Shown piece after piece: positions 18,686 through 27,056 of a stretch of 64,000 nucleotides of DNA (position 1 is its first letter; each line of letters opens with the position of its first letter). Under the pieces are notes generated by a model. It worked only from the letters and a program-made list of their open reading frames with translations. It was not told the origin of the DNA and searched no databases. The translations under genes and the position numbers were made by a program. This DNA comes from Lachnospiraceae bacterium. GTDB taxonomy: Bacteria; Bacillota; Clostridia; Lachnospirales; Lachnospiraceae. The DNA lies in NCBI GenBank assembly GCA_910574195.1, contig CAJTBF010000001.1, positions 483,072 through 547,071 on the forward strand. Direction: 5' to 3'.

Positions 18686-19126
18686 CTATTTTATATTGGA
18701 CACATACGCCTCAGAGGCATCCCATACATCAAATCCACTGCCCTTTAGAATATCCGCAACTCTGGTCGGATCGTCACATTTTAAAACGGCAGAGGCATCC
18801 GCACCATTCGCAAAGGCATACATATATTCAATATTGATCTCCCCCTCCACAATCTGGTGCATCGCCTTACTCAAAGATCCCGTCGCATGGGGTACACGCA
18901 GTGCCACCACATCCGTCAACATAGCGGTAATACCGTTCTCTTTCAGCACCGCCCTGCCCTTGTGCGGATCGGATACGATCATACGAAGCATTCCGTAATC
19001 CGAAGTATCCGCCAGACTGAGTGCCACGATATTCACATCATTGTTGCCAAGTACCGCCAACACCTCATCCATACGCCCTTCCCGGTTTTCCAAAAATACA
19101 GACAATTGTTGTATTGTAATTCCCAT
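18686..19126 (-). CDS. ACT-domain protein
   Basis: A 146-residue protein with two tandem ACT folds: QLSVFLENREGRMDEVLAVL at the N-terminus and VLRV-type second repeat from about 75 (GSLSKAMHQIVEGEINIEYMYAF). ACT domains bind amino acids and control enzymes of amino-acid metabolism. It is the last gene of the operon, 15 bases after a phenylacetate-CoA-ligase-like gene, and resembles the other ACT protein at 20505. A regulatory role for aromatic amino acids is likely from context. The ATG is preceded by GGAGGAAAGAAGA. Confidence 0.9.
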   Translation of the reverse strand: MGITIQQLSVFLENREGRMDEVLAVLGNNDVNIVALSLADTSDYGMLRMIVSDPHKGRAVLKENGITAMLTDVVALRVPHATGSLSKAMHQIVEGEINIEYMYAFANGADASAVLKCDDPTRVADILKGSGFDVWDASEAYVSNIK

Positions 19127-19141
19127 TCTTCTTTCCTCCTT

Positions 19142-20473
19142 TTACAGATTCCGGTTATCAATCACGCGAACTGCTTTTCCCTCACTTCTTTGAATGGTCT
19201 TCGGTTCTACCAGTTTTACCCGTACAGATACGCCCAATGCCTGTTTTAGAACCGCACCAATCTTATTGCGCAGCGCATCCAGCTTCCGAATCTCATCCGA
19301 GAACATACTCTCATCTACTTCCACCATAACCGTCAGCACATCCAGATTATCCTCCCTGTCAACAATCATCAGATAATGTGGTTCTACTGCTCCGCCCAGA
19401 CTTAACAGTGCGGTTTCTACCTGTGTCGGGAATACATTCACCCCACGGATTACCTTCATGTCGTCGGTACGTCCGGTAAACTTGGAAATTCTCGGAGAAG
19501 TTCTTCCACATGCACAGGTCTCGTAAGTGATACTTGTCAGATCTTTTGTCCGATAACGGATCAAAGGCATCGCCTCTTTTGTCAATGTGGTAAATACCAA
19601 TTCTCCTGTCTCACCCTGCGCGCAGGCCGCATGCGTCGCCGGATTCAGTACTTCCGGGTAGAAGAAATCATGATGGATATGAAGGCCGGTATGATGGATA
19701 CAATCCTGGGCCACACCTGGGCCTAAAATCTCGCACAAACCATAAATATCAAAACAATTGATATGTAAAATACTTTCGATCTTTTTCCGCATTTCCACCG
19801 TCCATGGCTCCGCACCATGAATACCGGCTTTCAATTGCAAACGGTCCACTACGCCTGCCTCCTGCAAAGACTCTGCCAGATACAATGCATAAGACGGGGT
19901 ACATGCAAACGCCGTCGCCCCAAAATCTTCCATGCACATCATCTGCCGTTTTGTATTACCGGCAGACATGGGAATTGCCATTGCACCAAGCGCCTTCGCA
20001 CCATAATCCAGGCCAAGGCCGCCTGTAAACAAACCATATCCATAACATACATGAATAATATCTTCTTCCGTCAATCCCGCCATTGTCAGACATCTTGCCA
20101 CACATTCTCCCCACAGGTCCACATCATTCTGTGTATACGACGCCAGCGTCAGTTTCCCTGTCGTACCGGAAGTTCCCTGCACACGGGCCACTTCACTTTT
20201 GGGCACCGCAAGCAGTCCAAACGGATAATTTTCCCGCAGATCCTCCTTTGTCGTAAAAGGCAGCTTGTCAATATCTTCTATTCCTCTGATGTCTCCTGGC
20301 TCTACTCCAAGCTCCTTCATTTTTTTCCGGTAAAAATCCACATTTTCATATACTCTTTTTACCACTTTTGTCAAACGTTCGCTCTGCAGAGATGCCATCT
20401 CATCTCTGCTCATACATTCCATTTTCGGATCCCTGATCCTCTCCACCCAATGTTCCAACGTTACTGCTGCCAT
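19142..20473 (-). CDS. paaK: Phenylacetate-CoA ligase-like adenylate-forming enzyme
   Basis: A 443-residue ANL-superfamily enzyme that makes aryl-acetyl-CoA from aryl-acetate, ATP and CoA (or runs in reverse). The P-loop is GTSGTTGKLTL near 94; the adenylation core has YGLCEILGPGV near 235, and YRTKDLTSI near 300 and RTDDMKVIRGVNVFP near 335 mark the hinge and C-terminal domain. LVEPKTIQRSEGKAVRVID carries the catalytic-lysine end. A CACGR cysteine pair, as in PaaK relatives, is present. It is the second of two paralogues in this operon. The substrate is probably phenyl-, indole- or hydroxyphenyl-acetate. Confidence 0.92.
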   Translation of the reverse strand: MAAVTLEHWVERIRDPKMECMSRDEMASLQSERLTKVVKRVYENVDFYRKKMKELGVEPGDIRGIEDIDKLPFTTKEDLRENYPFGLLAVPKSEVARVQGTSGTTGKLTLASYTQNDVDLWGECVARCLTMAGLTEEDIIHVCYGYGLFTGGLGLDYGAKALGAMAIPMSAGNTKRQMMCMEDFGATAFACTPSYALYLAESLQEAGVVDRLQLKAGIHGAEPWTVEMRKKIESILHINCFDIYGLCEILGPGVAQDCIHHTGLHIHHDFFYPEVLNPATHAACAQGETGELVFTTLTKEAMPLIRYRTKDLTSITYETCACGRTSPRISKFTGRTDDMKVIRGVNVFPTQVETALLSLGGAVEPHYLMIVDREDNLDVLTVMVEVDESMFSDEIRKLDALRNKIGAVLKQALGVSVRVKLVEPKTIQRSEGKAVRVIDNRNL

Positions 20474-20504
20474 TTCACTTCTGCTCCTTACTCTGATTTA
20501 TTTT

Positions 20505-20921
20505 TTATAATTCATCATCCTTTATCAACAAAATTCCGGCCTCTTTCAATGCTGCTTCCGCCTTTACATTGTCATCCGAATGAAAAACCATAACAGGCGC
20601 TTTGTTTTCCCGGATCACAAAAGAGTAAATATAACCGACGCTGATCCCTTGGTCTGCAAGCACTTTTAACATCTCGTTCAGATTTCCTTTTTCGTCCTTT
20701 AACTCCGCGCCGACCACTTCCTGTACCCGGACAACAAATCCTTTTTCCGTCAGAAATTCCTTTGCCTTTTCCGGCTGTTCCACCACCAGACGCAGAATTC
20801 CAAATTCCGGCGTATCAAAAGAAGCAATGGCCCTGATATTGATTCTTGCCTCATTCAATGCGGAAGTCACCCGCATCAAACTTCCCGGCTGATTTTCCAC
20901 AAATACAGATATCTGTTTCAT
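20505..20921 (-). CDS. ACT-domain protein
   Basis: A 138-residue tandem ACT protein: KQISVFVENQPGSLMRVTSAL, then the second repeat from about 68 (VQEVVGAELKDEKGNLNEMLKVL). This is the kind of small regulator that accompanies IorAB and PaaK in anaerobes. It lies 18 bases after iorB and 31 bases before the next paaK gene. It probably senses an aromatic amino acid; the ligand is not visible in the sequence. Confidence 0.9.
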   Translation of the reverse strand: MKQISVFVENQPGSLMRVTSALNEARINIRAIASFDTPEFGILRLVVEQPEKAKEFLTEKGFVVRVQEVVGAELKDEKGNLNEMLKVLADQGISVGYIYSFVIRENKAPVMVFHSDDNVKAEAALKEAGILLIKDDEL

Positions 20922-20939
20922 TTTCCTCTCACCTGCCTT

Positions 20940-21515
20940 TTACGATAAAAGTGTATATCCTACATCAAACGCTTTTTTATTGATCTCTATGGTCCTAGGC
21001 GGAACCGTCTTTTCAATCACCTCATACCACTGCTCTTTTGTGAAATCCATATGCTGCGCCGCAACTCCAAGCACAATCAGATTGAATACTCTTGGATTTC
21101 CCAGTTTTCTGGATTCTTCCGTTGCATTCACCCGATATACTCTGTGTCCCTGTTCCAATGTCTCCAGAATATGTTCCGGATACTGTGCCGTCCCAATCAC
21201 CACCGGCATGGGGTCAATCCGCCAGTCATTGACAATCAATACCCCGTCTTTTTTCAGGAAATGCGCATACCGCAGCGCCTCCAGACGTTCGAATGCAATG
21301 ATCACATCCGCCTGCCCTTCTTCCACAATCGGCTCCGCAACTTTTTCTCCATACCGGACAAATGTAACCACGCTTCCGCCTCGCTGAGCCATTCCGTGTA
21401 CTTCTGAAAGTTTCACGTCATAACCGCCCGCGATCGTCAGTCCGCCCAGAATCCGGCTGGTAAGCAGCGTTCCCTGTCCTCCGACACCCACAATCATGAT
21501 ATTCTTCACTGCCAT
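20940..21515 (-). CDS. iorB: Indolepyruvate:ferredoxin oxidoreductase beta subunit
   Basis: About 191 residues of the gamma-type 2-oxoacid oxidoreductase fold. NIMIVGVGGQGTLLTSRIL is the signature N-terminus, and EVHGMAQRGGSVVTFVRYG near 42 is the conserved substrate/TPP-interface motif. It pairs with IorA to oxidise aryl-pyruvates to aryl-acetyl-CoA, CO2 and reduced ferredoxin, or in reverse to carboxylate them. I chose ATG 21513-21515 because GGCGGGTGAG lies before it; a GTG four codons upstream is possible. It begins 4 bases after the iorA stop. Confidence 0.94.
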   Translation of the reverse strand: MAVKNIMIVGVGGQGTLLTSRILGGLTIAGGYDVKLSEVHGMAQRGGSVVTFVRYGEKVAEPIVEEGQADVIIAFERLEALRYAHFLKKDGVLIVNDWRIDPMPVVIGTAQYPEHILETLEQGHRVYRVNATEESRKLGNPRVFNLIVLGVAAQHMDFTKEQWYEVIEKTVPPRTIEINKKAFDVGYTLLS

Positions 21516-21519
21516 AACT

Positions 21520-23265
21520 TTACTCACCCGCCTTTGCCAATTCTATCGCGCCAAATTTACACAAATCCGCACACAATCCACATCCCGTACACATGGTATC
21601 ATCAATCCGGATCGTCCCGTCCTCCAGCTTTGTCATAGCCGGACATCCGGGCTTCATACACATGCCGCACTTTTTACACTGATCCGGAAGCGCCTTGTAG
21701 AGCGGCTTTTTGGATTTATCCAGAAGAACACAGGGGGATTTTGTGATAATGACAGATACTTCCTCTTTTGCCGTCTCTTCTTTGATGGTCTTTTCCAGAA
21801 GTGCCGTATCAAACGCATTCACTGTCACCACATTTTTTACACCCATGGCACGGCAAAGCGCCGGAATATCTATGGCATAGGCCGGATCCCCCTGCAGCGT
21901 CTTCCCGGTCGCCGCATGATCCTGATGCCCTGTCATACCCGTCGTGGAATTATCCAGAATCATCACGGTTCCGGTCGCCTGGTTGTATACCATATTCATA
22001 AGAGAATTTACACCGGTATGTAAAAATGTGGAATCTCCAATCACAGCCACCCAGTTTTTCACATACGCCTTCCCTTTTGCTTTTTCCATCCCATGCAGTG
22101 TGGAAATACTGGAACCCATACACATGGTGGTATCCACCACACTCAACGGTGGAACCGCACCCAAAGTATAACACCCGATGTCGCCGGCCGCATGCATCTT
22201 CAGCTTATTCAATACATAATAGACGCTGCGGTGCGGGCAGCCCGGGCAAAGGATCGGCGGACGCTGAGGAGCTTCTGCGGGCGCCTTTAATTCCAATGTT
22301 TCTCCCAGAATCGCCCGGCGCAGCATATTGGCGCTGTATTCTCCCTGTATCGTCAGAATTTCTTTTCCGATTGCCGGAATTCCCCAGGACTTCACCTGTT
22401 CTTCAATCACCGGATCCAGCTCTTCCACAATATACAGCGTTTCCACTTTTGAGGCAAACGCTTCAATCATCTTCCGGGGCAGTGGATTCACCATCCCCAG
22501 TTTCAGAACGGATGCATCCGGCAGAGCCTCCCTTACATACTGATAAGGAATCCCGCTGGTGATTACCCCGATTTTACTGTCACGCATCTCCACCGTATTG
22601 ATAGGCAAAGTATTAGCCGCTTCTGCAAGCTCCAGCCCGCGCTGTTCAATCTCGATATGCCGCTGCTTTGCATTCACCGGCATCATCACCGTTCTGCGAA
22701 TATCTTTCACATAAGGTTTATCTTCCGGTTCCACCCGCTCACACAATTCCACCAATCCCTGAGAGTGGGCCAGTCTGGTTGTCGTTCGAAAGATGAAAGG
22801 CCGGTCAAATTCTTCACTCAGCGCAAACGCCGTTTTAAAGAATTCTTTTGCCTCTGCACTGTCCGACGGCTCAATAACCGGAATCTGCGCCGCTCTTGCC
22901 ACCATCCGGGTATCCTGCTCATTCTGGGAACTGTAAAGTCCCGGATCGTCAGCCACCACAAAAACCAGGCCGCCGTTTACACCCATATAGGACACCGAAT
23001 ACAGCGGATCCGCCGCCACGTTCAATCCCACATGTTTCATACATGCCATCGCACGCACTCCCGCCAGACTTGCTCCAACCGCAACCTCCGCCGCCACTTT
23101 TTCATTGGGCGCCCATTCTTCATATACTTCTTCTTTATATTGCACCAGGTATTCGCTGATCTCCGTACTTGGAGTTCCCGGATATGCGGAAGATACCTTG
23201 ACTCCCGCCTCATAAGCCCCCCGGGCAATCGCTTCATTTCCCAGCATAATTACCTTTTCTGCCAT
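21520..23265 (-). CDS. iorA: Indolepyruvate:ferredoxin oxidoreductase alpha subunit
   Basis: About 581 residues. LGNEAIARGAYEAGVKVSSAYPGTPSTE is the PYR-like N-terminus (residues 7-34). The TPP site is GDIGCYTLG and GDSTFLHTG...N...LDNSTTGMTG (about 365-450). The C-terminus holds two ferredoxin-type clusters: CKKCGMCMKPGCP and CTGCGLCADLCKF (about 540-575). The start at ATG 23263-23265 has GGAG 9 bases upstream; ATG 23278-23280 is an alternative five codons longer. It is the second gene of the operon and, with iorB, the electron-transferring step between aryl-pyruvate and aryl-acetyl-CoA. It is oxygen-sensitive in known relatives, consistent with an anaerobe. Confidence 0.95.
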   Translation of the reverse strand: MAEKVIMLGNEAIARGAYEAGVKVSSAYPGTPSTEISEYLVQYKEEVYEEWAPNEKVAAEVAVGASLAGVRAMACMKHVGLNVAADPLYSVSYMGVNGGLVFVVADDPGLYSSQNEQDTRMVARAAQIPVIEPSDSAEAKEFFKTAFALSEEFDRPFIFRTTTRLAHSQGLVELCERVEPEDKPYVKDIRRTVMMPVNAKQRHIEIEQRGLELAEAANTLPINTVEMRDSKIGVITSGIPYQYVREALPDASVLKLGMVNPLPRKMIEAFASKVETLYIVEELDPVIEEQVKSWGIPAIGKEILTIQGEYSANMLRRAILGETLELKAPAEAPQRPPILCPGCPHRSVYYVLNKLKMHAAGDIGCYTLGAVPPLSVVDTTMCMGSSISTLHGMEKAKGKAYVKNWVAVIGDSTFLHTGVNSLMNMVYNQATGTVMILDNSTTGMTGHQDHAATGKTLQGDPAYAIDIPALCRAMGVKNVVTVNAFDTALLEKTIKEETAKEEVSVIITKSPCVLLDKSKKPLYKALPDQCKKCGMCMKPGCPAMTKLEDGTIRIDDTMCTGCGLCADLCKFGAIELAKAGE

Positions 23266-23316
23266 ACGTTTGTTCTCCATCCTTTCCTGGGTTCCTTTTG
23301 TATCCTAAAAGACGTT

Positions 23317-24627
23317 TTACAGTCCGTCCTTTCTCAAATCCGTTACGCGCTTTGCCTTGCCCTCAAATCTCTGCAGAGAATTGGGCGCAACTAGTTTAAT
23401 CTGTGTGGCAAGCCCGAGCTGCGCTTTCAGCGCCGCCTTAATCCGCTGCTCCAATTCACTGAGCTGGCCATAGCTGTCAAGCAGACGATCGTCAATCAGC
23501 TCTACCGTAATTGTCATCACATCCAGCCGGTTCTTTCTCTCCACCAGAATTTCGTAATGGGGCCCGATTTCCGCAATCTTCAACAGCACCTCTTCGATCT
23601 GCGTCGGGAATACGTTCACCCCACGGATCACCAGCATGTCGTCCGCCCGTCCGGAAATATTCTCCATACGGCAGGTCGTCCTTCCACATTTACAGGGCTC
23701 ATACATCAGTTTTGTCAAATCCCCGGTACGGTACCGTACCAGCGGCAGGGCTTCTTTTCCAAGACACGTAACAACCAGTTCTCCATGTGCCCCTGGCGGA
23801 AGTACCTCTTCCGTTTTCGGATCAATAATTTCCGGAATAAACCAGTCCTCGTTCACATGCATTCCACATAATTCTGTACATTCTCCTGACACGCCCGGCC
23901 CGCACAATTCACTCATTCCATAATTCTGTGTACAGACAAACTGCTCTCCCCACACCTTATGCATCTCATCCCGCATGGGCTCCGTCATACCTTCCCCGCC
24001 GAACAATCCAATGTGCAGCTTCAAATCCTTCTTCGGATCAATGCCCCTCTCCCGGAGCTGTTCTCCCAAATGCAGCGCATAGGACGGAGTTGCAACCAGA
24101 AGTGTCACTCCCATATCCTGTAAAAACATAATCTGTTTATTGGTGTTGCCTGAAGACATGGGAATCACGGACGCCCCCAGCTTTTCCAGTCCGCCGTGCA
24201 GTCCCAGCGCCCCGGTAAACGTTCCGTATCCGAAAGAAATCTGTGCCACATCTTCCGAAGTTGCACCGCCCATGCAGGCAATTCTGGCCACATTATTCAG
24301 CCACATATCCAGATCATTCCTCGTATAGCCAACCACCGTAGGCTTCCCGGTCGTACCGGAACTGGCATGATACCGCACCAGTTCTTTTTTCTCCACCGCA
24401 AACAATCCGTCCGGATAATTGTCCCTGAAATCCGACTTATATGTAAACGGCAGACGTTTTAAATCTTCCAGCGTCCGGATCTCTTCCGGCTTTACTCCCG
24501 CCGCATCCATTTTCTTCCGATAAGGGAGCACCTTTTCATATATATATGCCACCGTCTTTTTCAGCTTTTCAAGCTGAATTTTTTCAATTTCCGCTCTTGG
24601 CAGCGTCTCCTCCTTTGCCCATATCAT
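23317..24627 (-). CDS. paaK: Phenylacetate-CoA ligase
   Basis: About 436 residues, ANL superfamily. The start is ATG 24625-24627 (MIWAKEETLPRAE) with GGAGG 10 bases upstream. The P-loop is ASSGTTGKPTVVGYT near 87; the adenylation core has YGMSELCGPGVSGEC near 232, and YRTGDLTKLMYEPCKCGRTT follows with the family CxC pair. The hinge region SGRADDMLVIRGVNVFP near 325 and the C-terminal FEGKAKRV lysine are intact. It heads the operon and is closer to classical PaaK than its paralogue at 19142, so the two ligases probably differ in aryl-acid preference. Confidence 0.93.
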   Translation of the reverse strand: MIWAKEETLPRAEIEKIQLEKLKKTVAYIYEKVLPYRKKMDAAGVKPEEIRTLEDLKRLPFTYKSDFRDNYPDGLFAVEKKELVRYHASSGTTGKPTVVGYTRNDLDMWLNNVARIACMGGATSEDVAQISFGYGTFTGALGLHGGLEKLGASVIPMSSGNTNKQIMFLQDMGVTLLVATPSYALHLGEQLRERGIDPKKDLKLHIGLFGGEGMTEPMRDEMHKVWGEQFVCTQNYGMSELCGPGVSGECTELCGMHVNEDWFIPEIIDPKTEEVLPPGAHGELVVTCLGKEALPLVRYRTGDLTKLMYEPCKCGRTTCRMENISGRADDMLVIRGVNVFPTQIEEVLLKIAEIGPHYEILVERKNRLDVMTITVELIDDRLLDSYGQLSELEQRIKAALKAQLGLATQIKLVAPNSLQRFEGKAKRVTDLRKDGL

Positions 24628-24705
24628 CGTCCTGCATCCTCCTTTGACATCCAAATATCCGTTCTGTTATTGTGGGATATTTACAATTTTGCATAACTGT
24701 TTTTT

Positions 24706-24711
24706 ATTATA
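24706..24711 (-). promoter_or_regulatory. Extended -10 promoter of the paaK-iorAB operon
   Basis: Minus-strand TATAAT (24706-24711) is preceded by TGC, giving an extended -10; the -35 region (TTTAAA at 17 bases) is poor. Downstream, AAATATCC (24653-24660) and GGATATTT (24675-24682) form an 8 bp dyad between promoter and start codon that could be an operator. Confidence 0.5.
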
Positions 24712-24778
24712 GCATAAAACTTTTCCAATTTAAAGCATGAAATTTCTGCGTTTTCCGCTCTTAACATAAAATATACAC

Positions 24779-24821
24779 AAAAAAGTGTGAAGCTTTCCCT
24801 GATTCGAAAACAGCTTCACAC
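24779..24821 (-). terminator. Rho-independent terminator of the ABC transporter operon
   Basis: GTGTGAAGCT (24785-24794) pairs with AGCTTCACAC (24812-24821), and the minus strand continues into six T (24779-24784). It begins 9 bases after the permease stop codon. Confidence 0.9.
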
Positions 24822-24830
24822 CTGCCAAAT

Positions 24831-25487
24831 CTAAAATTGCTTTTTCTTCATAATCTGAAGTGATGCCGCATAGGAAACTCCCATCAGCAATGCCGCCACA
24901 ATCAGTCCGCATCCCACAAACAAGATCCTATCGTTTTGTACCAGTTGCACAATCCCCATCCCCACATCCATATGCCGGGAATCCGCAATCTTTACTACAA
25001 AATATGCTGCCAAAGCCACACATCCGATTGCCACCAACATGGCAATTCTGCTCTTCTCTGCTCCGAATTTCAACTGAATCGGTATGGTAACAGACTGAAT
25101 CAGTACCGCCATCAGAACGCTTGCCAGCAGAACCACAATCCACCCCTCCTTCTCATATACGGATGGTTTTATCAAAGAAACCAGTACCGAAAGAATCTCC
25201 CCGGCAACAATTGCCGCCAACATCAGTCCGATTCCCAGCGCATATTTTTCTCGCACATACTGCTTGCGGCTAACCGGAAGAACCAACAAAAATGCCAGCC
25301 CATTATTCTGTTCATCATAGGCGATCGTGGAAATCACAAGAATGGAACACATCACCATCATATAACTGACTACGGAAGACGGATTCTGTCCCGACAGCAG
25401 AAATCCTATGCTAATTGCAGCGATCACTGCCAAAAAAGACTTTTGATTTTTCAATAATTTCATATCTTTGAGCCATAATCCTTTCAT
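24831..25487 (-). CDS. ABC-2 type transporter permease
   Basis: A 218-residue membrane protein with six hydrophobic helices (about 17-35, 39-55, 85-105, 110-130, 145-165, 185-205). It is short and lacks a periplasmic domain, as in YtrC/BcrB-type permeases. The cytoplasmic start is basic (MKGLWLKDMKLLKNQ). The ATG overlaps the stop of the ATPase gene as ATGA, so the two are coupled. Together with the ATPase it exports or senses an unknown compound; YtrA-GntR-linked transporters often respond to cell-wall-active antibiotics. Confidence 0.85.
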   Translation of the reverse strand: MKGLWLKDMKLLKNQKSFLAVIAAISIGFLLSGQNPSSVVSYMMVMCSILVISTIAYDEQNNGLAFLLVLPVSRKQYVREKYALGIGLMLAAIVAGEILSVLVSLIKPSVYEKEGWIVVLLASVLMAVLIQSVTIPIQLKFGAEKSRIAMLVAIGCVALAAYFVVKIADSRHMDVGMGIVQLVQNDRILFVGCGLIVAALLMGVSYAASLQIMKKKQF

Positions 25488-26332
25488 TTTTCCTCTCCTT
25501 TTATCATCATTAAAATCACTTCATCAATACTACCCTTTTCCAGCGCAATCTGCGGAGCATTCTCTTGATAAAACTGCTTCTGATTTGTCAGACAACTATA
25601 ACCAAATGCTTCTTTTTTCCGTCGCAGGATATAAGTTTTATCTAACTTCTGATACTGTTCCTCCGTCACTTTTAAGAGTGCATAATTGTCAAGCAGTATG
25701 TCGGTATCCTCATGCAGAATGATCTTTCCCTTATCAATCATATAGATATCATCGCAGAAATTCTCCAGATCTCCGGAAATATGAGAACTGATCAATATCG
25801 ACCGCTCCCCGGACTCCACATATTCCCGAAGCAAATCTAAAATCTCTTCCCTTGCAATCACATCCATCCCTGCGGTTGGCTCATCCAGTATCAACAGTTC
25901 CGCTTCATGAGAGATCGCAGTAAGCACCTGCAATTTCTGTTTCATCCCTGTGGAAAATTCTTTCAATTTTTTATGGATTGGCAAATCAAAATCCCGGCAT
26001 TTCTGCAAAAATGCTTCCTCTTTGAACCTGGGATACAAATTTTTCAATACCGGCACCAAATCCTGGATTGTGAAAACTCCGTTAAATCCGGAATCGGACA
26101 AAACTACGCCAAGTCTTTCCTTCTCTTTTGGCCCCATTTGTTCCACCGGTTTTTGAAATATTTCCACATGGCCGCCTTCTCTGCCAACCAACCCCAGAAT
26201 CAACTTAAATGTGGTACTTTTTCCCGCTCCGTTCTTTCCGATCAGACCTGTCACAAATCCCCGTTTTACTTCCATGGAACAGTCCAGATCAAATCCGTCA
26301 TAATGTTTTTTTACATTTTCTAATCGCAGCAT
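25484..26332 (-). CDS. ABC transporter ATP-binding protein
   Basis: About 282 residues. The start is ATG 26330-26332, with GGAGG 9 bases upstream (inside the end of the GntR gene). Walker A is GLIGKNGAGKSTTFKL near 31, the ABC signature is weak at FSTGMKQKLQ near 130, and Walker B is LLILDEPTAGMD near 152. The C-terminal 80 residues are a variable regulatory tail. It energises the permease at 24831. It belongs to a GntR-ATPase-permease operon; substrate unknown. Confidence 0.92.
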   Translation of the reverse strand: MLRLENVKKHYDGFDLDCSMEVKRGFVTGLIGKNGAGKSTTFKLILGLVGREGGHVEIFQKPVEQMGPKEKERLGVVLSDSGFNGVFTIQDLVPVLKNLYPRFKEEAFLQKCRDFDLPIHKKLKEFSTGMKQKLQVLTAISHEAELLILDEPTAGMDVIAREEILDLLREYVESGERSILISSHISGDLENFCDDIYMIDKGKIILHEDTDILLDNYALLKVTEEQYQKLDKTYILRRKKEAFGYSCLTNQKQFYQENAPQIALEKGSIDEVILMMIKGEEK

Positions 26333-26336
26333 CCCG

Positions 26337-26708
26337 TTAATCCTCCAACACAATCTGAAATAATTCCGTAATCTCCTGATCGCTCATCCCACAGCTTCTG
26401 CCCTTCCGGATTGCCAGTTCCAGATCTGCCTCTACTTCTTTCTTTTTTTCTTCCAGCAGCAACCCCTGGCCGGCAAGCATCACAAAGCTGCCTTTTCCAT
26501 GAACGGTTACAATAAATCCCTCTTCCTCCAGTGCATCATATGCTTTCTTCACTGTCAGGGCACTGACCTTCAACTCCTTCGCCAAAGTGCGGACCGAGGG
26601 AAGCATCTCTTCCTCTTTCAATTCTCCATGCATAATATGCGCCTTTATCTGGGAAACAATCTGTTCATAGATGGGCTGCATGGAAGAATTTTGAATAATC
26701 AATTTCAC
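26337..26708 (-). CDS. GntR-family (YtrA type) transcriptional regulator
   Basis: A 123-residue repressor. The start is GTG 26706-26708 with GGAGG upstream; an earlier in-frame ATG lies in the promoter region. The winged helix is at about 10-75 (PIYEQIVSQIKAHIMHG and LPSVRTLAKELKVSALTVKKAY as the recognition region). The C-terminus is a short dimerisation tail without an effector-binding domain, as in the YtrA subfamily, which controls adjacent ABC transporters. A large dyad flanks its own promoter, so it probably represses the operon. Confidence 0.92.
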   Translation of the reverse strand: MKLIIQNSSMQPIYEQIVSQIKAHIMHGELKEEEMLPSVRTLAKELKVSALTVKKAYDALEEEGFIVTVHGKGSFVMLAGQGLLLEEKKKEVEADLELAIRKGRSCGMSDQEITELFQIVLED

Positions 26709-26731
26709 ATTCCTTCCTCCCTCCTCTTTGT

Positions 26732-26784
26732 ATAAACAGTATATAACAGCATTCAACTGTTGTCAACTGTTTTATACTGTTTAT
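26732..26784 (-). promoter_or_regulatory. Promoter and dyad operator of the GntR-ABC operon
   Basis: Minus strand: TTGACA (26761-26766), 17 bases, TATACT (26738-26743), a near-perfect sigma-A promoter. ATAAACAGTATA (26732-26743) and TATACTGTTTAT (26773-26784) form a perfect 12 bp inverted repeat whose arms cover the -10 and the region just above the -35. Between them AACTGTTGTCAACTGTT adds a direct repeat. Confidence 0.8.
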
Positions 26785-26879
26785 TTATTTTTTTTAATAT
26801 GACATTTCCTAAAACCCGGCGTGAAGTGGGACGGTGGATTGTGGGAATGCATTTTCAGACACGCTCCGAGGCATAAAAA

Positions 26880-26951
26880 CAGGTTACTTTTCTGTGATTC
26901 TTTTTTCGAATCTTCCAAGTCCGAAAAAATGAATCTCTGAAAAGCAACCTG
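26880..26951. repeat. 30 bp imperfect inverted repeat between operons
   Basis: The arms 26880-26908 and 26922-26951 are nearly complementary (CAGGTTACTTTTC against GAAAAGCAACCTG, then ATTCTTTTTTCG against CGAAAAAATGAAT). The stem lies about 105 bases beyond the YfcC stop and can end transcription from that side (minus strand T-rich TTTTTATGCC follows). A separate hairpin, TAACACCA (26991-26998)/TGGTGTTA (27008-27015), sits nearer the stop codon. Confidence 0.75.
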
Positions 26952-27056
26952 CTTTTTCGATCTTTACCAGTATAACAAATATTAATGAACTAACACCAAC
27001 GCAGCAATGGTGTTAACAGCGGGTAATATTTACTCGATTATTCATGCAATGATGTA

